A stretch of 20,224 bases of DNA, taken from DAIOHQ01 sp036744635. Lineage in GTDB: Bacteria > Planctomycetota > Phycisphaerae > Tepidisphaerales > Tepidisphaeraceae. The first letter of the stretch is position 1. Every line of letters begins with the position of its first letter. The translations under genes were made by a program, and so were the position numbers. Below are positions 14,254-19,916 of the stretch, piece after piece. The stretch covers positions 1 through 20,224 of the forward strand of contig DAIOHQ010000067.1 of the NCBI GenBank assembly GCA_036744635.1, read 5' to 3'. Below the pieces are notes generated by a model. It had not been told where the DNA came from, searched no databases, and saw nothing but the letters and a program-made list of their open reading frames with translations.

Positions 14254-14827
14254 TGTGGCCTCTTTCCCACGTCACACTCGGATCTCGATATTCCTCCGCA
14301 TCCTCCGGCAACCCATCCAAGACGCGCTCGAAATTCTCCGCCGTCAAATTCTCATGCAGCACCTCATTCACCAGCGCCACCGGCGCCGTCCCGCACGCGC
14401 CCAGACATTCATATTCCATCAGCGTGAACTTCCCATCCGGCGTCGTCTCCCCCACCTCGATCCCCAGCTTGCGGCCGATCCGCTTGGTGAGCTGCGTCGA
14501 TCCGCACAACTCGCACGCCAGCGACCGGCAAATTGCGATCAGATATTTTCCCTTGGGCTTTAGCCAGAATTCCTCGTAGAACGTCGCGGTGTCCAGCACC
14601 TCGGCCGGGGCCAGTTCCAGAAATGCCGCGATTTCTTCCACCGCCTGCAGCGGAATCCAGCCATAGGTGTGCTGAACCCGGTGCAAGGCCGGCAGCGTCA
14701 CCGCCCGCTTGGTCGGATAGCGCGGGAAATAAGTATTGGCAATATCGATCTTCATGTCGTCGGTGAGATAAGCTTCATCCCGCCGCTCGACCGTCGCCGT
14801 CCGCCGATTTTCAACTAGCCATGCCAT
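14249..14827 (-). CDS. nuoE: NADH-quinone oxidoreductase subunit E
   Basis: The 192-residue protein is the 24-kDa thioredoxin-fold subunit of complex I. The [2Fe-2S] cluster N1a ligands are C100 and C105 (CRSLAC) and C141 and C145 (CLGAC), with the family's normal spacing. The N-terminal helical part includes YPTKRAVTLPALHRVQHTYGWIP. It works with NuoF in the NADH dehydrogenase module. The ATG at 14827 has GAGGG about 8 nt upstream. The gene sits just downstream of vapC (30-nt gap). Its stop codon (14249-14251) lies inside the outer heptamer of the four-helix-bundle element, so the last residues may have been altered by insertion. Confidence 0.95.
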   Translation of the reverse strand: MAWLVENRRTATVERRDEAYLTDDMKIDIANTYFPRYPTKRAVTLPALHRVQHTYGWIPLQAVEEIAAFLELAPAEVLDTATFYEEFWLKPKGKYLIAICRSLACELCGSTQLTKRIGRKLGIEVGETTPDGKFTLMEYECLGACGTAPVALVNEVLHENLTAENFERVLDGLPEDAEEYRDPSVTWERGHK

Positions 14828-14857
14828 AGAGTTCCCTCAATGCAGATTCAAAGATGC

Positions 14858-15229
14858 TCAACGAAACCTTGTCAGTAATTCAAAATGGGAATCGCACGAT
14901 TCCACGGATACCTGATGCCGCTGGCCACAAGCGACAATCATCAGGTCGGGCGCGGGCGCGGTCAATCCACCTGCGCGGGCTTTGCGCGCCAGTTCGAACG
15001 ATTGATGCCAGACGTCACCATCGATCGGAAGAGAGCGAACCACGGTCTCCAGATACCGAAGCGCCCGATGTTCCTCACTGCCCCGCGCCCCGTTCCATAA
15101 TTCCAGCCGGACAATGTCACACCAGACCGCCTGATCGCTCGCGAGCAACTCATCTACGCGCTTGCGGATATCCGCCTTTCCATGCCTGCGCAGCGATTCG
15201 ATCCACATGGATGTATCAAGCAAGACCAT
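14858..15229 (-). CDS. vapC: PIN domain ribonuclease toxin, VapC type
   Basis: Starting at ATG 15229 the protein has 123 residues, normal for VapC. The four acidic PIN residues are present: D5 (LLDTS), E43 (RLELWNG), D95 (PDLMIVA) and D113 (CDSHF), which bind Mg2+/Mn2+ for RNA cleavage. VapC toxins cut tRNA or rRNA and are neutralised by VapB. A start six codons earlier is possible but adds MPGANA before the core beta strand and lacks a ribosome binding site; the chosen start has GGAG 9 nt upstream. It overlaps vapB by 14 nt, suggesting translational coupling. The pair lies between nuoD and nuoE. Confidence 0.9.
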   Translation of the reverse strand: MVLLDTSMWIESLRRHGKADIRKRVDELLASDQAVWCDIVRLELWNGARGSEEHRALRYLETVVRSLPIDGDVWHQSFELARKARAGGLTAPAPDLMIVACGQRHQVSVESCDSHFELLTRFR

Positions 15230-15440
15230 GGCGTTTGCTCCGGGCATTCCGAAGGCTGCGCAACTCCTTCACTGTGATCAGGTTGTCGAATGTTCCCAGC
15301 AACTTTCGCGCCTTGGTCAACCGATGTTTGCGATTAAAGTCATCCAGTGCCGCAAGGATCGCCTCACGTTTGGTGGTCGCGCCGGAATATTCCATCGCAT
15401 GTTTGAGCATATCGTCCGGGATATCAATCGTCGTTTTCAT
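15216..15440 (-). CDS. vapB: VapB-type antitoxin
   Basis: The 74-residue protein starts MKTTIDIPDDMLKHAMEYS and continues with ATTKREAILAALDDF, the ribbon-helix-helix DNA-binding pattern of type II VapB antitoxins. The C-terminal part, LTKARKLLGTFDN and LRSLRNARSKRHGLA, would wrap the VapC toxin. ATG 15440 is preferred over a longer frame because AGGA lies just upstream and the family begins with this motif. A good promoter ends 7 nt before the ATG, so the pair can be autoregulated separately from the nuo genes. The antitoxin precedes and overlaps the toxin, the usual order. Confidence 0.88.
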   Translation of the reverse strand: MKTTIDIPDDMLKHAMEYSGATTKREAILAALDDFNRKHRLTKARKLLGTFDNLITVKELRSLRNARSKRHGLA

Positions 15441-15447
15441 GATTCCT

Positions 15448-15476
15448 ATTATGCCAGTTTTGGAAGGTACGGTCAA
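15448..15476 (-). promoter_or_regulatory. vapBC promoter, near-leaderless
   Basis: Read on the minus strand: TTGACC (15476-15471), a 17-base spacer and CATAAT (15453-15448). Each box matches the sigma70 consensus at five of six positions. Only 7 nt separate the -10 box from the vapB ATG at 15440, so transcription would begin at or next to the start codon. Autorepression by VapB at this site is typical of the family but not shown here. Confidence 0.65.
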
Positions 15477-15499
15477 TGCTCCATGTGCATCCGCTGCAA

Positions 15500-15931
15500 T
15501 CATTCCTTTCGCTGAGCTGCCGCTAACGCCACGCTCGCCGATCGCGCTTCTCCCGTCCAGTACAGGCTCTTCACCTGCAATCCCGGCGGGCCCTCGCGGA
15601 CGAAAACGAAGGTGACCTCGGCATCGTCGTCGGCCTGCATCACCCGCGGCGCGGTGACATATTGATCGCCGGGCGCAAGCTCGACGAACTCCTCCGGCGG
15701 ATGGCTCCGCTCCGCGTATTTGAACATTCCGGAATCCCGCATTACTCCCCGTCGACGTATCTCAAAGCCACCGCGCGGTGTCAGGTATGTCGGCGGCGTC
15801 AGATATGTCAGATAAAACGACGGATTCACCACACGGATCGGCTCATCGGAAGCATTGCGCACGAACGCGCTTACCGCCAAATATCCCCGCCGGCCCGTGT
15901 CGTCGGCGCGCCCGGTGGGTGCGGCATCCAC
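15500..15931 (-). CDS. C-terminal part of a possibly frameshifted lipoprotein, or separate small gene
   Basis: This frame gives 143 residues from a GTG at 15931 and has no start of its own with a properly spaced ribosome binding site. Its sequence reads as an extracytoplasmic beta domain: GYLAVSAFVRNASDEPIRVVN, then FVELAPGDQYVTAP and AEVTFVFVREG. This resembles the second half of small planctomycete or YcfL-like lipoproteins. The preceding frame (15871-16125) supplies a signal peptide and overlaps it by 61 nt in a -1 relation. A short duplication, YLTYLTPPTYLTP, reflects a local DNA repeat. Either a single-base indel split one gene or two coupled genes overlap. Function unknown. Confidence 0.5.
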   Translation of the reverse strand: MDAAPTGRADDTGRRGYLAVSAFVRNASDEPIRVVNPSFYLTYLTPPTYLTPRGGFEIRRRGVMRDSGMFKYAERSHPPEEFVELAPGDQYVTAPRVMQADDDAEVTFVFVREGPPGLQVKSLYWTGEARSASVALAAAQRKE

Positions 15932-16125
15932 TCCTCAATATCGTCCACTTCCACCCCGACGCGAATACCATTCACCTCCGAACCCCAATGCACTCGCCCC
16001 TCCGGCCTGTTCCCAGTGATGTGATATTCCGCAGGCGCCCGGCATCCCAACCCCACGGCGGTCATCGCCACGAACATGAGCCCTCGAATTATGCTGAAAG
16101 CGAAAGAAGATATGCGATATGTCAT
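15871..16125 (-). CDS. N-terminal part of a possibly frameshifted lipoprotein
   Basis: From ATG 16125 this frame encodes 84 residues. A signal peptide with two Arg residues precedes a hydrophobic stretch ending VGLGC, a loose lipobox, so the Cys may be lipidated. The mature part, RAPAEYHITGNRPEG then RVHWGSEVNGIRVGVEVDD, looks like an ordered beta segment and continues logically into the -1 frame at VDAAPTGRADDTGRRGYLAVSAF. After EEW the frame turns Pro-rich and stops at 15871. GTG at 16155 and ATG at 16077 (with GAGGG close upstream) are alternative starts. It lies between the HicB-like gene and vapB. Confidence 0.5.
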   Translation of the reverse strand: MTYRISSFAFSIIRGLMFVAMTAVGLGCRAPAEYHITGNRPEGRVHWGSEVNGIRVGVEVDDIEEWMPHPPGAPTTRAGGDIWR

Positions 16126-16164
16126 TGCCGTCGCCAATAGTGTCGGATGGCTCACGCATCTGGA

Positions 16165-16377
16165 TCAAGCGAATACCAGCCGACGCCCCTTAGGCAAGGG
16201 AACGGGATCGCCAAATTCCTTTGCGGTCTTCATCCACAGTTTCATTGCTGAGCGAACGCTTGCCAACGCGGCTTCGTGAGTCTTGCCATGCGCCATACAC
16301 CCGGGCAGTTCCGGGGCCTCGGCGACGAAGGCATGATCGGCCTCGCTCCAGTAGATAATGATCTCATCCTTGTCCAT
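16165..16377 (-). CDS. HicB-like antitoxin family protein, without HicA
   Basis: The 70-residue protein has the HicB fold pattern: IIIYWSEADHAFVAEAPELPGCMAHGKTHEAALASVRSA is its core (residues about 6-44; partly degraded RNase H-like fold), followed by a helix and a short tail. HicB normally neutralises the HicA RNase toxin, and some HicB-like proteins are orphan regulators. No HicA-like frame is present on either side. The ATG at 16377 overlaps the nuoD stop by one base (TAATG), so translation is probably coupled to nuoD. This may be an orphan antitoxin captured by the operon. The usual C-terminal DNA-binding domain is absent. Confidence 0.8.
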   Translation of the reverse strand: MDKDEIIIYWSEADHAFVAEAPELPGCMAHGKTHEAALASVRSAMKLWMKTAKEFGDPVPLPKGRRLVFA

Positions 16378-17684
16378 TACCGATCCAACTCCGCCGCAAT
16401 AACATTAATGCTCCCCAGCACCGCCACCACGTCCGATATCATGTGGCCTTCGATCATCTTCGGAAATGCCTGGTAGTTGATGAACGAATTCGGCCGGGTG
16501 CGCACGCGCCAAGGGACGTTGTCGCCGCTGGATACTATATAGTATCCCAGCTCGCCGTTGCCCGACTCGATGCAGCCGTACACTTCCCCCTTGGGCGCGC
16601 TGAAGCCGCGGTTGGTCATGATCAACTCGAAGTGCTGGATCAGCCCTTCGATGCTGCTGTACACCTGGTCCTTGGGCGGAAGCACTTCCTTCCCTTCGGG
16701 ACTCACGTTTACCGGACCTTGCGGGATATTGTCGATCAACTGGCGGATGATGTGCATGCTTTGTTTCATTTCCTCCAATCGCACTAGATAGCGCGCATAT
16801 ACGTCGCCGGTGGTCATGATCGGCACCTTGAAATCGACCGCCGGGGCGCCCTGGCCATCCCAGTTGTCGGCGAAGCACAGATACGGCTCATCCTTGCGGA
16901 TGTCGCGCGGCACGCCGCTGGCCCGCGCCATCGGGCCGCTCATGCTCCAGGCAATCGCCTCGGCCTTGCTCATCACCCCCACGCCCCGCGTGCGCTCGAC
17001 GAAGATGCGATTTTTGTTCAAGAGTTTCTCGACATCCTCCGTCGCCTTCGGCAAGGCCTCGTTCACAAACTTCTTCACCATCGTCTTGAACACCGCCTCA
17101 TCCGGCAGGTCCATGTTCAACCCCCCTACCCGCGTCCAGGAGTTATGAAAGCGCTGGCCGGACATGAACTCGAAAATGTCGTAGATCACCTCGCGCTCGT
17201 TGAAGCCATACAGAAAGGCCGTGAACGCGCCCAGATCCAGCCCGGCCGCGCCCACGCACAACAGGTGCGACTGAATCCGCCCCAGCTCCCCGGCGATCGT
17301 GCGCAACGCCTTGCAGCGCGGCGTGATCTCGATGCCCATCAATTTCTCGACCGCCAGATGCCAGGCCAATTCGTTATAGATCGGCGCTGAATAATCCATG
17401 CGGTCGACGATGGTGACATACTGATTGTAATTCAGGTGCTCGCCGAGCTTCTCGAACCCGGAATGCAGATACCCGATGTGCGGCGTACAGCGCAGGATGC
17501 GCTCGCCATCCAGTTCCAGCACCAGGCGCAGCGTCGTGTGCGTGGCCGGATGCTGCGGGCCAAAGTTCAACGTCCACCGGTTCCCCGGCTCTGCTCCCCC
17601 CTGCTCATCCCCCGCCCCCCCCTGCCCCTCCTGCCCCTCCTGCTCCGGCGAAATCCGCGGCGTCTCGGTCAACGTATACGGCAT
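16377..17684 (-). CDS. nuoD: NADH-quinone oxidoreductase subunit D
   Basis: The 435-residue protein is the 49-kDa subunit of complex I, forming part of the quinone pocket with NuoB. Family landmarks include LNFGPQHPATHTTLRL (about 39-54), HIGYLHSGFEKLGE, RMDYSAPIYNELAWHLAVEKL, and the C-terminal VVAVLGSINVIAAELDR. Length is normal apart from a low-complexity N-terminal insert rich in Glu, Gly and Gln (about 13-34). The DNA of that insert is extremely G-rich on the coding strand. The ATG at 17684 has GGGAG upstream, and a promoter lies about 40-70 nt upstream. nuoA-C are not in the window. The stop overlaps the HicB-like start. Confidence 0.96.
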   Translation of the reverse strand: MPYTLTETPRISPEQEGQEGQGGAGDEQGGAEPGNRWTLNFGPQHPATHTTLRLVLELDGERILRCTPHIGYLHSGFEKLGEHLNYNQYVTIVDRMDYSAPIYNELAWHLAVEKLMGIEITPRCKALRTIAGELGRIQSHLLCVGAAGLDLGAFTAFLYGFNEREVIYDIFEFMSGQRFHNSWTRVGGLNMDLPDEAVFKTMVKKFVNEALPKATEDVEKLLNKNRIFVERTRGVGVMSKAEAIAWSMSGPMARASGVPRDIRKDEPYLCFADNWDGQGAPAVDFKVPIMTTGDVYARYLVRLEEMKQSMHIIRQLIDNIPQGPVNVSPEGKEVLPPKDQVYSSIEGLIQHFELIMTNRGFSAPKGEVYGCIESGNGELGYYIVSSGDNVPWRVRTRPNSFINYQAFPKMIEGHMISDVVAVLGSINVIAAELDR

Positions 17685-17722
17685 GGCTCCCTTTCATCAC
17701 TTAGAGATCAATCGAGCGGCGG

Positions 17723-17751
17723 ATTATATCGACCCCCGCCGGCCATGCCAG
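17723..17751 (-). promoter_or_regulatory. Promoter of the nuoD cluster
   Basis: On the minus strand: CTGGCA (17751-17746, four of six), a 17-base spacer and a perfect TATAAT (17728-17723). The predicted start near 17716 gives a leader of about 30 nt before the nuoD ATG. This implies that nuoD can begin a transcription unit rather than depend on an upstream nuoABC. Confidence 0.55.
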
Positions 17752-17762
17752 AAGAACGACTC

Positions 17763-17960
17763 TCAGATCGTCCGCTCATATTCTTCGATGCTCTTGTCCA
17801 CCTCCCCCAACAGTCGGTCAAACCGGCCGGACGCTGCATCGGCCGCCATCTGCCGATCCCAGTCATCATCCTGCCAGCCATGAAACCACTTCGCCAGCTC
17901 GGCCTTCTCATCAAACGTCAGATGTGAAATCGCTGCCTTGATTTCTGAGAGCGTTTCCAT
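17763..17960 (-). CDS. Orphan type II antitoxin-like protein
   Basis: The 65-residue acidic protein reads METLSEIKAAISHLTFDEKAELAKW then WDRQMAADAASGRFDRLLGEVDKS. This resembles widespread small antitoxins normally paired with a RelE/ParE-like toxin, with an N-terminal helix pair and the WDRQMxxDAAxGxxDxLL signature. No toxin follows; only 78 nt separate it from nuoD. The start at 17960 has AGGGA immediately upstream. It is divergent from parB. It may be a remnant of a toxin-antitoxin pair or a solitary regulator. Confidence 0.7.
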   Translation of the reverse strand: METLSEIKAAISHLTFDEKAELAKWFHGWQDDDWDRQMAADAASGRFDRLLGEVDKSIEEYERTI

Positions 17961-18134
17961 TCCCTAATCGTAAGCAATAACTCGCGGATCAGCAAGTTGG
18001 TATATAATAAACATCCTTGGGATTTGATATATTTATGTCGCGATCCCATTGCGTCCTCCACGATCACTGATATTCTGTCCAATGTTCCACGTGGAACATT
18101 GACCCTTCACATCAACAGTGGAAAGGACTCCATC
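17961..18134 (+). promoter_or_regulatory. Divergent promoter region and leader of parB
   Basis: The 174-nt gap separates the antitoxin gene (minus) from parB (plus). It is AT-rich for this window and holds a consensus TATAAT at 18003-18008 without a good -35 box, a second AT-rich patch TTGATATATTTATG (18024-18037), and a perfect parS at 18083-18098. AAAGGA (18122-18127) is the parB ribosome binding site. ParB spreading from the parS could repress this promoter. Confidence 0.45.
18083..18098. other. parS site 1 (perfect)
   Basis: TGTTCCACGTGGAACA is a perfect 16-bp palindrome and a C/G variant of the canonical parS TGTTTCACGTGAAACA. The symmetry extends to 22 bp (18080-18101). It lies 37 nt before the parB start. 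Confidence 0.93.
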
Positions 18135-19124
18135 ATGTCCAAAGCACAGAAAGATCGGCCTCGTCTTGGCCGCGGTCTGAGTAGCCTGATTTCGGTCTCC
18201 GAGCTTCCTGTGGAGGCGGAGATTGATGTGCCGCAAGCGCTGCCCGCCAACCAGCCGGGGTCGGCTTCGCCCCCTGCCGCCGTCACCTCCGCCGCTGCGC
18301 CTGTACCGCCAGCGCACTCGGTCGCAGCTAAGTCGGATGGCCGGCCGCTTGAAATCTCCCTCGCCGATATTGTTCCCAATCCCCATCAGCCGCGAAAAAG
18401 CGTGGATGATGTGCGCCTCGCCGAGCTGGCAGCCAGCATGAAATCGACCGGCTTGATTCAGCCGATCGTCGTGAGGAAGCATGGCGCCGGATATGAGCTG
18501 ATTGCCGGCGAGCGCCGGCTGCGGGCGGCCAAGATCGCGGGGTTGGAAACCATCCCGGCCTTCATCCGTGATGTGGATTCGTTCACCCAGGCGCAGATGG
18601 CGCTGATCGAGAACATCCAGCGCGAGGATCTCAATCCCGTGGATCGGGCGGCCGCGTATCGCGCGCTTATCGCCCAGCTTGGCCTGACCCAGGCGGAACT
18701 GGCCGGGCGCCTTGGGGAGGATCGAAGCTCGATCGCAAATTTTCTCCGCCTGCTTGACCTGGCCGAGCCGGTGAAAAATCTGGTGCGGGATGAGACGCTG
18801 TCGCTCGGCCACGCCAAGCTGCTGGCCGGCATCACCGATATTCTGGAGCAAGAGCGGCTGGCAAATCTGGTAGTGAGCCAGGGATTGTCGGTACGGAATC
18901 TCGAACGCCTGCTGCAGGAAGGCCCAGCGGCCAAGCCTCGGCCGGAGCCTGTGGCCCCGTCCGCGTATTACCAGGAGCTGGAAAAGTCATTGACCTCCCA
19001 GCTCGGCATGCGGGTGCATGTGCGGGCCGGCGAGAAGAAGGGGAGGGGGCGACTGGTTATTCACTACGCTTCGCTGGATGAATTCGATGCCCTGATGGTC
19101 CGCTTGGGGGTCGAGGCGGAATAG
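18135..19124 (+). CDS. parB: Chromosome-partitioning protein ParB
   Basis: Starting at ATG 18135 the protein has 329 residues. The N-terminal GRGLSSLI (residues about 12-19) is the ParA-contacting motif. A Pro/Ala-rich linker leads to the ParB/Sulfiredoxin domain (about 75-165) with the NPHQPRK motif, the CTP-binding AGERRLRAAK box and ENIQREDLNP. A helix-turn-helix (about 180-205, LTQAELAGRLGEDRSSIANFLRLLDL) recognises parS, and a C-terminal dimerisation domain follows. CTP-loaded ParB clamps on parS and spreads. A longer frame from 17997 runs through the parS palindrome and lacks a ribosome binding site; AAAGGA precedes 18135. parA is not adjacent, unlike the usual parAB pair. Several parS sites flank the gene. 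Confidence 0.95.
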   Translation: MSKAQKDRPRLGRGLSSLISVSELPVEAEIDVPQALPANQPGSASPPAAVTSAAAPVPPAHSVAAKSDGRPLEISLADIVPNPHQPRKSVDDVRLAELAASMKSTGLIQPIVVRKHGAGYELIAGERRLRAAKIAGLETIPAFIRDVDSFTQAQMALIENIQREDLNPVDRAAAYRALIAQLGLTQAELAGRLGEDRSSIANFLRLLDLAEPVKNLVRDETLSLGHAKLLAGITDILEQERLANLVVSQGLSVRNLERLLQEGPAAKPRPEPVAPSAYYQELEKSLTSQLGMRVHVRAGEKKGRGRLVIHYASLDEFDALMVRLGVEAE

Positions 19125-19128
19125 CCAG

Positions 19129-19144
19129 TGTTCCACGTGGAACA
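19129..19144. other. parS site 2 (perfect)
   Basis: TGTTCCACGTGGAACA lies 5 nt after the parB stop codon and is identical to site 1. Confidence 0.92.
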
Positions 19145-19174
19145 TTGATGCCGGGGAGGCGGGAAAAAAATCAG

Positions 19175-19190
19175 TGCTCCACGTGGAACA
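19175..19190. other. parS site 3 (one mismatch)
   Basis: TGCTCCACGTGGAACA differs from sites 1 and 2 only at the third base (C for T), breaking symmetry in one outer position. The CACGTG core is intact, so it is likely a weaker ParB site. Confidence 0.8.
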
Positions 19191-19216
19191 CTACTCAGCG
19201 GACGATCATCTCTCCG

Positions 19217-19232
19217 TGTTCCACGTGGAACA
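19217..19232. other. parS site 4 (perfect)
   Basis: TGTTCCACGTGGAACA again, 26 nt after site 3. Sites 2-4 fit within about 105 bp, which would seed a dense ParB complex. Confidence 0.92.
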
Positions 19233-19345
19233 TTGTGAATCGTGGTTTCAGCACCGATGCGTCTTTCGCTCGATCCGCGCTGGCCAAGTGATTGAGGCTC
19301 GGCATGCACGACACGTGTGAGATGGCAATATGAAGGTCCAGGTGG

Positions 19346-19608
19346 TGGGTCAGTTTGGGTGCCACAGGTCGGCGTACTCGCCTCGTTGTTCCACATATCT
19401 TTTGGAATGGCCTTGGAGCCAATCCAGACACGGTTGAGTCCGCTGCTTTCTCAGCTCCAAAACCGCGTTTTTGGTAGCGCCAAGGCCGGTTTGAAAGATG
19501 TGTGGAAGAGCGAGGCGTACTCGCAGACCTGTGTCTTACTGCCTCGCTACGCGGCACAGGTCTCGGAGTACCGCGACCTGTGGCACCCAGAAATCTCAAC
19601 CTGACCCA
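19346..19608. mobile_element. Non-coding MITE-like element with terminal inverted repeats
   Basis: The unit starts TGGGTCAG (19346-19353) and ends CTGACCCA (19601-19608). Inside these, the left end has GGGTGCCACAGGTC followed by GGCGTACTCG, and the right end has the corresponding CGGAGTACC, GACCTGTGGCACCC. It is about 263 bp with no credible coding frame. A further inverted copy of the CACAGGTCTGCGAGTACG-type unit lies at 19514-19536, and a related end is at 1-49. A ParB half-site-like TGTTCCACATAT lies within it (19387). No transposase is encoded; mobilisation in trans is inferred. Confidence 0.5.
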
Positions 19609-19652
19609 TTGCCACGTTCCACTTGATACCTCGCAACGTCGGTCGCTCTCAT

Positions 19653-19668
19653 TGTTCCACGTGGAACA
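19653..19668. other. parS site 5 (perfect)
   Basis: TGTTCCACGTGGAACA, with symmetry extending to 22 bp (19650-19671). It lies on the far side of the MITE-like element from sites 2-4. Confidence 0.92.
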
Positions 19669-19714
19669 ATGAACCGACGATATTGGGACCCCTACCTGGC
19701 GTGCTCATCATTGA

Positions 19715-19730
19715 TGTTCCACTTGGAACA
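19715..19730. other. parS site 6 (one mismatch)
   Basis: TGTTCCACTTGGAACA has a central change, CACTTG in place of CACGTG. The outer arms are perfect. It may be a degenerate or weak ParB site. Confidence 0.7.
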
Positions 19731-19881
19731 TTGTGCAATTCAGTCCATTGGTAAATCGTGCTATAGCCGTTCGGTGCACGCGTCATCGTTTCCCGCACCC
19801 CTCGACACAATAGGCCGGCACATCCATATGCGGGAATTCATGGTCTCACTAACATGTTTAGCATTAATCAACTTTTCAGAA

Positions 19882-19909
19882 TTGCCAATTCCTCGAATCT
19901 CCCTAGAAT
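19882..19909 (+). promoter_or_regulatory. Near-leaderless promoter of the flavoprotein gene
   Basis: TTGCCA (19882-19887), a 16-base spacer and TAGAAT (19904-19909), each five of six to consensus. Only 7 nt (CACCGCC) separate the -10 box from the ATG at 19917, and no Shine-Dalgarno is present. The transcript would start at or near the start codon. Confidence 0.55.
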
Positions 19910-19916
19910 CACCGCC

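Noticed and set aside
16378..16600. HicA toxin gene next to the HicB-like gene
   Set aside because: All flanking sequence is nuoD on one side and the lipoprotein on the other; no HicA-like frame on either strand.
17685..17762. Remnant of a RelE-like toxin after the orphan antitoxin
   Set aside because: Only a short open stretch is present and it coincides with the nuoD promoter; there is not enough sequence to support a toxin remnant.
19195..19599. Minus-strand frame of 134 codons among the parS sites
   Set aside because: It runs through a parS palindrome and both arms of the MITE-like repeat; no protein-like pattern.
19125..19916. Replication origin in the parS region
   Set aside because: No DnaA boxes resembling TTATCCACA and no AT-rich unwinding stretch could be found; parS alone does not show the origin.
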